Positions 1-6,856 of a stretch of 64,000 nt of DNA are shown here, one piece after another (position 1 is the first letter of the stretch; each line of letters starts with the position of its first letter). Source of the DNA: Halorubrum salipaludis (GTDB lineage Archaea; Halobacteriota; Halobacteria; Halobacteriales; Haloferacaceae); NCBI RefSeq assembly GCF_002286985.1, contig NZ_NSKC01000003.1:1-64000 (forward strand), read 5' to 3'. The notes beneath the pieces were generated by a model. It had not been told where the DNA came from and searched no databases. It saw nothing but the letters and a program-made list of their open reading frames with translations. Both the position numbers and the translations under genes were made by a program.

Positions 1-1
1 C

Positions 2-490
2 GAAGACGAGCTGTGGGAGGAACACGACGGCGAGCAGCCCGACGGCACCGTAGTCGTCAAAGACCGCATCGCCGACAACATGCTCCAGCAGGTGCTCACG
101 CGGACGAGCGAGTACGACGTGGTGGCGACGATGAACCTCAACGGGGACTACTTCTCGGACGCGGCCGGCGCCCAGATCGGCGGACTCGGCATCGCGCCCG
201 GGATCAACCGCGGCCACGGCCGCTGTCTCGCCGAGCCCGTCCACGGCTCCGCCCCCAAGTACGCCGGCGAAGACAAGGTCAACCCCACCGCCATGATCCT
301 CTCAGGCCGCGAAATGCTCGACTACCTCGGCTGGGACGACGCGGCGGACCTCGTGCGCGACGCCGTCGAAGAGACCATCTCCTCGGGGAAGGTCACCTAC
401 GACCTCCACCGCCAGATCGACGGCGGCGAAAAGCTCGCCACCAGCGAGTTCGCCGACGCCGTCGTCGAAAACATCGAGGACCTGTCGTAG
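2..490 (+). CDS. icd: Isocitrate dehydrogenase (NADP), C-terminal part
   Basis: This is the 3' end of a gene that begins left of the window; 162 residues remain. It would catalyse the oxidative decarboxylation of isocitrate to 2-oxoglutarate in the TCA cycle. The fragment keeps the C-terminal isocitrate/isopropylmalate dehydrogenase signatures: NLNGDYFSDAAGAQIGGLG, then the coenzyme-side stretch EPVHGSAPKYAGEDKVNPTA. The HGSAP...NPTA pattern separates this family clearly from other dehydrogenases. The isocitrate assignment, rather than isopropylmalate, rests on general resemblance to haloarchaeal Icd. The stop codon overlaps a perfect hairpin. Confidence 0.9.
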   Translation, partial: EDELWEEHDGEQPDGTVVVKDRIADNMLQQVLTRTSEYDVVATMNLNGDYFSDAAGAQIGGLGIAPGINRGHGRCLAEPVHGSAPKYAGEDKVNPTAMILSGREMLDYLGWDDAADLVRDAVEETISSGKVTYDLHRQIDGGEKLATSEFADAVVENIEDLS

Positions 491-523
491 ACAGGTCCTC
501 TGGCCTCCGGCCGCTGGCCGGAG
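476..523 (+). terminator. Two tandem perfect hairpins at the end of icd
   Basis: The first has 11-bp arms (476-486 and 490-500) and a 3-nt GTA loop, with the TAG stop at 488-490 inside it. The second has 8-bp arms (505-512 and 516-523) and a GCT loop. There is no U-run behind them, so this may stabilise or process the 3' end rather than act as a classical terminator. Confidence 0.5.
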
Positions 524-639
524 ACATCGAAAAGCTCGCCTAAAGAGCCCTTTCGGGCGGCGACATCCGCCGTCGCCGATCGGGGGCCGAGATCCGTTCG
601 ACCCTACGCTTTTAACTTCTCTTCGCCGTTCGGTAGGGT

Positions 640-1029
640 ATGGTACGCAAGTACGACCCGGAGAAAATTCCGTCCGTGTACAACCTCTCCGAGGCTCCCG
701 TCGCGAAGGAGGGGCCCGGATTCGAGCAGGTCGTCTTCCGCGGCGTCGACCAGATGGTCGGCATGACGACGATCGGGCCGGAGCGGGAGGACAAGCCGCA
801 GCACTCCCATCCGTGGGAGCAGACGACGATCGTCATCGAGGGGGAGGTCGACTTCCTCGTCGACGGCGAGCGGGTCTCGCTCGGCACGCACGACGCGGTC
901 GAGATCCCGCCGGATGTCCCGCACGCCTCTCGCGCCGTCGGTTCGGAGCCGGCGCGCCTGCTCGCCTTCTGGCCCCTCCGGGAGGACCGGCTCGACGCGA
1001 CGGACTACCAGGCCGAGTTCGATGTCTAA
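640..1029 (+). CDS. Cupin-domain protein
   Basis: A 129-residue single-domain cupin of unknown substrate. The first cupin motif is visible as QHSHPWEQTTIVIEGEVDF, and the second as VEIPPDVPHASRA. The His residues and Glu would hold a metal in the beta-barrel. It is preceded by a haloarchaeal-looking promoter (cttttaactt, about 30 nt before the ATG), which suggests a nearly leaderless mRNA. The SDR gene that starts 39 nt downstream on the same strand may be cotranscribed. The role could be enzymatic or sensory; nothing in the sequence decides. Confidence 0.8.
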   Translation: MVRKYDPEKIPSVYNLSEAPVAKEGPGFEQVVFRGVDQMVGMTTIGPEREDKPQHSHPWEQTTIVIEGEVDFLVDGERVSLGTHDAVEIPPDVPHASRAVGSEPARLLAFWPLREDRLDATDYQAEFDV

Positions 1030-1068
1030 TCGGAGCGCCCACCGACAGAGCGGAGAGGTGAAACGCGC

Positions 1069-1839
1069 ATGGACCTGACCGGAAAAACCGCCCTCGTCAC
1101 CGGATCGAGCCGGAACATCGGCCGAGCGACGGCGGTCCGGCTCGCGGAGGCCGGAGCCGACGTGGGGGTCACGGCTCGCAGCGACGCGGACGGCTGCGAG
1201 GAGACCGCGCGTCTCGTTCGAGAAACCGGTAGCGAGGCGGCGGTCGCGCTCGCGGATATCGGCGATCCGGACGCCGTCCGGTCGATGGTCGAGGAGCTCC
1301 GCGACCGGCTCGGACCGATCGACGTGCTCGTGAACAACGCGACCTACCGTCCGTCGAAGCCGTTCCTCGACGTGGAGACCGAGGACCTCGACCGCGTGCT
1401 CGCCGTCAACTTCAGGGGTGTGTTCCAGACGACGCAGGCGGTCGTCCCGGACATGATCGACCGGGGCGGCGGCGCGGTCGTGAACCTGATCGGAGCGATG
1501 GTGTATCTCGGGAAACACGGTCACGCCCACTCCTACGGGTCGAAGCTCGGGATCGAGGGACAGGTACGGCAGCTGGCGACCGAACTCGGCCCCGACGGGG
1601 TCCGCGTCAACGGGGTCTCGCCCGGGCTCATCGACGTCGATCGAACGCGGACCGAGGAGTGGGAGCGGATCGAGCGAGAGGTGATCGAGTCGACCCCGCT
1701 CGGCCGGCTCGGAGACGTCGAGGAGGTGGCCGACGCGTGCTGTTTCCTCGCGTCGGACGCGGCGTCGTTCGTGACCGGGCAGGTGTTACACGTCAACGGC
1801 GGGACCTACCCGATCCCGACACTGGTCCCGGATCGGTAG
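1069..1839 (+). CDS. Short-chain dehydrogenase/reductase (SDR)
   Basis: A 256-residue classical SDR oxidoreductase. The N-terminal Rossmann motif is TGSSRNIGRA, followed by NNATYRP (the NNAG-type motif). The catalytic region has S/Y/K, with the YGSK motif at HAHSYGSKLGIEGQ. The C-terminal FVTGQVLHVNGGTYPIP is typical of FabG-like members. The start is supported by a good ribosome-binding site (ggagaggtga) just upstream. The substrate is unknown. It follows the cupin gene and converges with a second SDR gene. Confidence 0.85.
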   Translation: MDLTGKTALVTGSSRNIGRATAVRLAEAGADVGVTARSDADGCEETARLVRETGSEAAVALADIGDPDAVRSMVEELRDRLGPIDVLVNNATYRPSKPFLDVETEDLDRVLAVNFRGVFQTTQAVVPDMIDRGGGAVVNLIGAMVYLGKHGHAHSYGSKLGIEGQVRQLATELGPDGVRVNGVSPGLIDVDRTRTEEWERIEREVIESTPLGRLGDVEEVADACCFLASDAASFVTGQVLHVNGGTYPIPTLVPDR

Positions 1840-1898
1840 GTTCGCGAACGATTCCGGCAGCGTTCGGGGCAGTCGGGAGTCGAGCTCGCGACCCGACC

Positions 1899-2696
1899 CT
1901 ACAGGAGGCGCGAGCTCCAGCCGCCGTCGACGGGCAACACCGATCCGGTGACGTACGACGCGGCCGGCGAGGAGACGAACGCGACCGCCTTCCCGAACTC
2001 CTCGGTCGTTCCCATCTCGGGCAGGGGGAGCTCCGCGACCCGGAGCTCGCGCACTTCCGCCTCGGTTATCCCTTCCCGTTCGGCCCGCGCGGCGATCTTC
2101 GACTCGATCCGGTCGGAGAGCACCCCTCGGGGGGCGACGCAGTTCGACCGGACCCCGTTTTCCCCTTCCTCGTTGGCGAGGGTCTTCGAGAGGCCGTAGA
2201 TCCCGGGTCGGAACACGTTTCCCAGGGTCCCGTGCGAGGTCGGCTCCGCCGCGGAGGCGGCGACGAGGTGCGTGATCGCGCCGCCGCCGTCGCGGAGGGC
2301 GGGCAGGGCGGCCTTGCACTGTACGACCGTGCTCCGGAGCACGTCGTTGTATCCCCCGTCGAACGCTTCCAAGGACGTGTCCTCGAAGGAGGCGTTGTTC
2401 GGACCGCCGTGGTTGGTCACCAACACGTCTAGTCCGCCGAACTCCTCGACGGCAGCCTCGATTCCCGACTCGATCGCGTCGGCGTCTGCGAGGTCCACCT
2501 CGACGGTGAAGACCGCGTCCTCGTCACAGCTCGTCTCGTCGAGTATCGACTCGCGAGCCGCCGCGAGGTTGTCCGCGCTCCGGGAGGCGATCGCGACGTT
2601 CGCGCCCTCCGCGGCGAACTGCGTCGCCGCCCCGAGGCCGAGTCCCTTGCTTGCCGCGGCGACGAGCACTGACGCTCCGTCGAGTCCTAGCTCCAT
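1899..2696 (-). CDS. Short-chain dehydrogenase/reductase (SDR)
   Basis: A 265-residue SDR, starting at the ATG of MELGLDGASVLVAAASKGLG; longer in-frame extensions read through the promoter and look spurious. Visible motifs are the glycine-rich nucleotide site SKGLGLG, the NHGG motif in LVTNHGGP, the catalytic Tyr-x3-Lys as GIYGLSKTL, and the C-terminal SYVTGSVLPVDGG. It is clearly distinct in sequence from the neighbouring SDR at 1069. The two genes converge with a 59-nt gap. The substrate cannot be read from the sequence. Confidence 0.85.
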   Translation of the reverse strand: MELGLDGASVLVAAASKGLGLGAATQFAAEGANVAIASRSADNLAAARESILDETSCDEDAVFTVEVDLADADAIESGIEAAVEEFGGLDVLVTNHGGPNNASFEDTSLEAFDGGYNDVLRSTVVQCKAALPALRDGGGAITHLVAASAAEPTSHGTLGNVFRPGIYGLSKTLANEEGENGVRSNCVAPRGVLSDRIESKIAARAEREGITEAEVRELRVAELPLPEMGTTEEFGKAVAFVSSPAASYVTGSVLPVDGGWSSRLL

Positions 2697-2834
2697 GCGT
2701 CGCCATCGCTTTGCGGATAGGTAACGTTTCTGTTCACGGTAGGACACGAGGGACATCCGACGCGCCACTCCCCGACGCGGATCCCGCGGGAGACCCGCAG
2801 TCGACGACGACGGTCAGGCCCCTCGGACCGAGCG

Positions 2835-3329
2835 CTATCGACGCGCCGCTTTCACCTGCTCTCGAACGTCGGCGACGAACGGCTCGAACTCGGGATTCCC
2901 GCCCTCGCGAACCCATCGGTACGTGACGACCCCGTCCGAATCGATCACGAACACGCTCCGCTGGGCCGACTCGATCGACCCGTACATATCCGGGTAGACG
3001 ACGTCGTACGTGCGGGTGACCTCGTGGTCCCAGTCCGAGAGCATCGGCACGTCGAACCCCTCCTGCTGTATCCAGACGTTCTGGGCGAACGGGAGGTCGA
3101 CGCTGACGCCGTACACCGACGCGTCGAGCGCCTCGAAGGTGTCGAGCTCGCTCCCGAAGGTGCACATCTCCTCGGTACACCCGCCGGTGAACGCCCCCGG
3201 CACGAACGCGAGTACTATCGGTCCGTCGCCGATCGCCTCCGAGAGCGTGAACTCGGAGACGTCGTCGTAGCTTTCGCCGCCGGCCAGCGGAACGGTGAAA
3301 TCGGGTGCACGGTCGCCTTCGGAAACCAT
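2835..3329 (-). CDS. Peroxiredoxin (AhpC/TSA family)
   Basis: A 164-residue thiol peroxidase that would reduce peroxides. The start chosen is MVSEGDRAPDFTVPL; the longer reading frame upstream has no family features. The PxxxTxxC active-site motif is present as VPGAFTGGCTEEMC, so the peroxidatic Cys is conserved, with a second Cys five residues later. Later SVDLPFAQNVW and SVFVIDSDGVVTYRWV match the thioredoxin fold of the BCP/AhpC group. It stands alone on the minus strand. Confidence 0.9.
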   Translation of the reverse strand: MVSEGDRAPDFTVPLAGGESYDDVSEFTLSEAIGDGPIVLAFVPGAFTGGCTEEMCTFGSELDTFEALDASVYGVSVDLPFAQNVWIQQEGFDVPMLSDWDHEVTRTYDVVYPDMYGSIESAQRSVFVIDSDGVVTYRWVREGGNPEFEPFVADVREQVKAARR

Positions 3330-3915
3330 GCCCACTACCAGCACGGACAGCAACCTAACGCTGACGGCTCCCCCCGATCGCGAGCGGGAGCGTCGCGGCA
3401 CGCCTCCCGACGCGGTTGCCAGTGTTTTTCCGTGACCGATCCGGTCCGCTCCGTGTATCAGAGATCTGACTTGTCTGTCGAAATTCGCTGCGAAAAACAC
3501 GTTCGACGCAGAGGCGGTGCCTCTGTCGGGTCGGTGACGGTCTCGAGGCCAATGGAAGAAAACGTCCGTAGCGTCCTTCTCTCCCGGAAAACTGACGCTC
3601 ACTGTCGGGGTCGTCCGCCGTCAGTTCGTTATTACCTCTTTCCTCGGTCGGCGCTCGCCCGTACCGTAATATCCCCGTTTTCGCCCGGATTTGGTGCCCT
3701 CCGGACGAGATATCGCGATCCGATCTTACTCAGATCGCATCTCGGAACTGTCAAAGTAGTTGTTTGGATGTCGAACAGACACGACCCACTGCGACCCCGA
3801 GCGATCGCTCCGACGGCGACGCGCCGGTCGAATCTATTCTATATCGCGATATTCGATTTATACCCTGCTCACCGAACGCGCGTCCCTTTTAGGAATCGCC
3901 GGAGTAGGGGCGCGT
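3330..3915. other. 586-nt gap between peroxiredoxin and rio2
   Basis: No convincing gene here. The stretch is less GC-rich than its surroundings. It contains the perfect 12-bp palindrome ATATCGCGATAT at 3841-3852, and the 10-mer ATATCGCGAT also occurs at about 3710-3719. A TATA-like gatttatacc at 3854-3863 is the likely rio2 promoter, which would give a leader of roughly 30 nt. Confidence 0.5.
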
Positions 3916-4830
3916 ATGGTTCGAAACGTCGCCGGCGACATGGCCGAGCTCGATCCCGAGGACTTCTATCTCCTCTCGGGCGTCGAGCAGGGGATGCGCT
4001 TCTCCGAGTGGGTCCGCCGGGACAAGATCCCCGACTACGCCGACCTGACGCGCGAGGAGGTCGACTACCGGATCGACCGGTGTCTCGACCGCGAGCTGAT
4101 CGAGCGGAAGACGATCCAGTACGAGGGGTACCAGCTCACCTTCGAGGGGTACGACGCCCTGGCGCTCCGTACGTTCGCCGAGCGCGAGACCATCGACGGC
4201 GTGGGCTCGCCCCTGGGGTTCGGCAAGGAGGGGGACGTGTACGAGGCGCAGTCGTTCAAACCGCTCGCCCTGAAGTACCACCGCGAGGGGTACACCAACT
4301 TCCGCGAGGTGAACCGCGAGCGCGAGTACACCGCCGACCGCGACCACGTCTCCTGGCTGTACACCGCGCGCAAGGCGGCCGAACGCGAGTACGAGGCGAT
4401 GGAGGCGCTGTACCCCGACGTGTCGGTGCCGCGGCCGGTCGATCACAACCGTCACGCCATCGTGATGGACAAGTTCGACGGCGTCGAACTCGCGCGCGCA
4501 AAACTCGATCCCGAGCAGGCGATCGGCGTCCTCGACCTCGTCCTCCGCGAGCTGGTGACCGCCCACGACCTCGGGTGGGTCCACGCGGACATGTCCGAGC
4601 ACAACGTCGCAGTCGCGGAAAGCGGCGTCACGATCTTCGACTGGCCGCAGGCGGTCCCCGTCGACCACGAGAACGCCCGGGAATTCCTCGAACGCGACGT
4701 AGAGAACCTCTTGCGGTACTTCGGGCGGAAGTACCCCCACGAGGTGCCGCGAGACGCCGACGTCGAGGGGATCGCGGCCGCGATCGTCGACGGCTCCTTC
4801 ACCACGATCCGGGCGTTCGGCGATGAATAA
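3916..4830 (+). CDS. rio2: RIO2-type serine/threonine protein kinase
   Basis: A 304-residue atypical kinase of the Rio2 family, known from other archaea and eukaryotes to act in small-subunit ribosome maturation. The first ~90 residues form the winged-helix domain special to Rio2 (DYRIDRCLDRELIERKT). The kinase domain shows the glycine loop GFGKEGDVYEA, the catalytic Lys in ALKYHREG, the catalytic loop HADMSEHNVAV and the metal-binding IFDWPQAV. Length and domain order are normal. The internal ATG (MVRNVAGD) was chosen because upstream codons are unlike the family. Confidence 0.92.
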   Translation: MVRNVAGDMAELDPEDFYLLSGVEQGMRFSEWVRRDKIPDYADLTREEVDYRIDRCLDRELIERKTIQYEGYQLTFEGYDALALRTFAERETIDGVGSPLGFGKEGDVYEAQSFKPLALKYHREGYTNFREVNREREYTADRDHVSWLYTARKAAEREYEAMEALYPDVSVPRPVDHNRHAIVMDKFDGVELARAKLDPEQAIGVLDLVLRELVTAHDLGWVHADMSEHNVAVAESGVTIFDWPQAVPVDHENAREFLERDVENLLRYFGRKYPHEVPRDADVEGIAAAIVDGSFTTIRAFGDE

Positions 4831-4942
4831 ACTCCATTTAGCTATATTGAATTAGCTTACGGCCGTTCCCATCAGGACGCGTTCGCTCCGAACCATCGTG
4901 ACAACGCCGCGCTGCGATTCGGATCCGAAACCGATTTATAAT

Positions 4943-4958
4943 TTTAGGGTGGCCTAAA
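4943..4958. promoter_or_regulatory. Iron-box operator at the DtxR-family gene
   Basis: TTTAGG-GTGG-CCTAAA, a perfect 6-bp inverted repeat with a 4-nt spacer. It ends 3 nt before the ATG of the repressor gene and directly follows the TATA-like gatttataat (4933-4942). Binding here would block transcription start, which fits autoregulation. Confidence 0.8.
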
Positions 4959-4961
4959 TCT

Positions 4962-5402
4962 ATGGCGCACGTCGGCGAACCGGGGTCCGCGCGGACGGCC
5001 CGCTACCTCCTCGCGCTGTACATCGCGGAACACCGGGCGTCGCCGCCGATATCGCCCGGACGGATCGCGGAGATGCTCGACCGGTCCCCGGCGGCGACGA
5101 CGGAGATGCTCCAGCGGCTCGCCGCCGACGGGCTCGTCGCTCGGGAGCCGTACGAGGGCGCGACGCTCACCGACGCCGGGCGCGAGCGCGCGGAGGCGCT
5201 TCACGAGACGTACGTCGCGCTGTCGTGGTTCTTCCGCGACGTGCTCGATCTCGACGCGCACGAGCGCGAGGCGATGGAGATGGCCGGGCTGGTCAGTCCG
5301 GCGGTCGCCGAGCGACTCGCCCACCTGCTGTTCGAAGACCTCGACGTCGACGCCGAGGCCCGCTCCAACGACCTCGGTGTCCCGCGGACACGCGCGGAGT
5401 GA
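4962..5402 (+). CDS. DtxR-fold transcriptional regulator
   Basis: A 146-residue regulator with an N-terminal winged helix (residues ~12-75: ISPGRIAEMLDRSPAATTEM, then LTDAGRERA) and a DtxR-like helical dimerisation domain; there is no C-terminal SH3/FeoA domain. By family it should be a metal-dependent repressor of iron or manganese genes. It sits at the head of an iron-uptake region whose promoters share its own operator type. By my hand alignment to DtxR/IdeR the usual metal ligands are replaced (Met10 by Arg14, His79 by Tyr84, Glu83 by Ser88, Cys102/Glu105/His106 by Met105/Ala108/Gly109). The metal-sensing mechanism is therefore uncertain. Confidence 0.82.
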   Translation: MAHVGEPGSARTARYLLALYIAEHRASPPISPGRIAEMLDRSPAATTEMLQRLAADGLVAREPYEGATLTDAGRERAEALHETYVALSWFFRDVLDLDAHEREAMEMAGLVSPAVAERLAHLLFEDLDVDAEARSNDLGVPRTRAE

Positions 5403-5504
5403 CTCGGCCGGCGGAGACGGTTCGCGTCGGCGGCGACGGACCAACGAGGCCGTGCCGTCCGCCGGGCCTCTCGCAACCCTCGCCGCCGACCGCATCCTTT
5501 TTGT

Positions 5505-5520
5505 TTTAGGTTTGCCTAAA
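5505..5520. promoter_or_regulatory. Iron-box operator at the CxxC microprotein
   Basis: TTTAGG-TTTG-CCTAAA, ending 8 nt before the ATG at 5529. Same architecture as the boxes at 4943 and 6837. It would place the 55-residue CxxC protein and the following amphi-Trp gene in the same regulon. Confidence 0.78.
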
Positions 5521-5528
5521 GGCACGCA

Positions 5529-5696
5529 ATGTCTGCAGGCGCTCGGTCCCGCACCGACTCCCGTCGCGAATCGGAACCCGAACAGGTCCCCTCCGTCACC
5601 GTCTGTGAGGGGTGTCCCGGCCGGTCGGTGTTCATGGAGTCCGAGAACACGGACGGATGGATCGCGAGCGATCACGTCGTCGACGTGACTCGGTGA
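5529..5696 (+). CDS. 55-residue CxxC microprotein
   Basis: A small acidic protein beginning MSAGARSRTD and ending VVDVTR. The core VTVCEGCPGRSVFMESENTD has one CxxC pair, which could bind a metal or do thiol chemistry, perhaps as a dimer. It is expressed from an iron-box promoter only 8 nt upstream. The next gene starts 1 nt after its stop, so the two are surely one operon. I do not recognise the family. Confidence 0.7.
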   Translation: MSAGARSRTDSRRESEPEQVPSVTVCEGCPGRSVFMESENTDGWIASDHVVDVTR

Positions 5697-5697
5697 G

Positions 5698-6039
5698 ATG
5701 ACTGACGAATCGGATTCGGCGGAGTCGGGTTCGGCGAAGCCGGGTTCGGAGGAGCCGGCGTCGTCGGTTGACGACGACCGGACGGTCATTGCGGGTCGGA
5801 ACTTCGAACAGGAGTATCGGATCGACGCGAGCGAGGCGGGCGAGTTCCTGATCGCGCTCGGCGAGGGGCTCCGCGACGGCGGCGAGCTCCGGATCGAGAC
5901 GGACGAGTGGGAGCTCCCCTTCGCGTTCGGCGAGCCCGTGGAACTCGAGGTCGACTACGAGGGCGTCGGCGAACCGGAGTTAGAGATCGAAGTGACGCTG
6001 CCCGGTCGGACCGACCAGACGGCGCCGGACGTGCGTTAG
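5698..6039 (+). CDS. Amphi-Trp domain protein
   Basis: A 113-residue protein with an acidic, low-complexity N-terminus (~25 residues of Ser/Glu/Asp) followed by a domain resembling the amphi-Trp family. The pattern is alternating: YRIDASEAGEFLIALGEGLR, then an ELRIETDEWELPFAFGE strand pair, then VELEVDYEGVGEPELEIEV. The molecular function of that domain is unknown. It is cotranscribed with the CxxC microprotein under an iron box, so a link to metal or oxidative stress is possible but is inference. Confidence 0.7.
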   Translation: MTDESDSAESGSAKPGSEEPASSVDDDRTVIAGRNFEQEYRIDASEAGEFLIALGEGLRDGGELRIETDEWELPFAFGEPVELEVDYEGVGEPELEIEVTLPGRTDQTAPDVR

Positions 6040-6058
6040 CGGTTTCGGAGTTTCTCCG

Positions 6059-6604
6059 TCAGTTCGTCGCGGACTCGGTCACGAGCGTGTCGTCTTCGAG
6101 GTAGTGCTCGATGTGGTGCGCGTGCTCTTCGATCCCCTCCAGCTGCTCGCGGAGCATCTCCGCGGTCGCGTAGTCGCCGAGCCCCTCCGCGAGCTCGATG
6201 TGCTGCCGGTAGCTCTCGATGATGTCGCCCATCATCTCCAGGTCGTTCGCGAGCGACGTGCGGATGTCGTACACGTCCTCGTCCTCCGGCTCGACGGTGG
6301 CGTTCTCCGCGAGCGTCGTCATGCTGGCGTGCGGCACGCCGCCGAGCGCCTGCAGCCGCTCGGCGAGCTCGTCGGCGGCCGCCTCGACGTCCTCGTAGAC
6401 CTCCTGTAAGAACACGTGAACGTCGAGGAACTCGGCGCCCTCGACGTTCCAGTGGTGTTTGTGGAGCTGGTGGTAGAGGACGTACGCGTCCGCGAGGTCG
6501 ACGTTCAGCGCCTCGATGATCTGCTCTGCCTTCTCCGGTTCGAGCCTGAGGGCGTTCTCTTCGACGGTGCCTGCGCGCTGTCGGGTCTCCTTCTGCGTGC
6601 TCAT
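6059..6604 (-). CDS. dpsA: DpsA ferritin-like iron storage / DNA protection protein
   Basis: A 181-residue Dps-family protein that oxidises and stores iron in a 12-mer shell and so limits hydroxyl-radical damage. The Dps ferroxidase signature is clear: LYHQLHKHHWNVEGAEFLDVHVFLQEVYEDVEAAADELAER is intact in sequence order, including the His, Asp and Glu ligands. Length and sequence look like haloarchaeal DpsA. It is divergent from the first iron substrate-binding protein. Its promoter is bracketed by two direct repeats (see 6613-6672), consistent with regulation opposite to uptake. Confidence 0.93.
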   Translation of the reverse strand: MSTQKETRQRAGTVEENALRLEPEKAEQIIEALNVDLADAYVLYHQLHKHHWNVEGAEFLDVHVFLQEVYEDVEAAADELAERLQALGGVPHASMTTLAENATVEPEDEDVYDIRTSLANDLEMMGDIIESYRQHIELAEGLGDYATAEMLREQLEGIEEHAHHIEHYLEDDTLVTESATN

Positions 6605-6612
6605 AACACTAC

Positions 6613-6672
6613 TTCGTACGGCCTCTTCCTACTTATAAGTTATCAATACAAATACACTTTTTCGTACGGCCT
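6613..6672 (-). promoter_or_regulatory. dpsA promoter with two 12-bp direct repeats
   Basis: TTCGTACGGCCT occurs at 6613-6624 and again at 6661-6672, one on each side of a TATA-like cttataag (about 6631-6638, read on the minus strand). The upstream copy runs on into CCTAAA (6670-6675), a half iron box. They are candidate regulator sites for dpsA. Confidence 0.5.
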
Positions 6673-6800
6673 AAAACTCCACCGTGACGACGGTAGGGGA
6701 GCTATCGGTGTTGTATTCCGAATTTCTATCCGAGTTTTTATATAAAATCGATCGGCAGACGAACGACGCGACGAGGCGGCGTCAGCGTCGATCTCCTCGA

Positions 6801-6816
6801 TTTAGGTTTCCCTAAG
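6801..6816. promoter_or_regulatory. Distal iron-box operator, first substrate-binding protein
   Basis: TTTAGG-TTTC-CCTAAG, one mismatch from a perfect inverted repeat. It begins exactly 36 bp upstream of the proximal box at 6837, with the presumed TATA (gatttaatg) between them. Confidence 0.7.
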
Positions 6817-6836
6817 ATTCGAAAGCGATTTAATGC

Positions 6837-6852
6837 TTTAGGGAGGCCTAAA
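6837..6852. promoter_or_regulatory. Proximal iron-box operator, first substrate-binding protein
   Basis: TTTAGG-GAGG-CCTAAA, ending 4 nt before the ATG at 6857, so it covers the likely transcription start of a near-leaderless mRNA. Confidence 0.8.
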
Positions 6853-6856
6853 CCAT

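Noticed and set aside
3710-3852. Repeated ATATCGCGAT sequences before rio2 as an operator pair
   Set aside because: Only one of the two is a full palindrome, the spacing is 131 bp, and nothing links them to a regulator. Mentioned in the gap description only.
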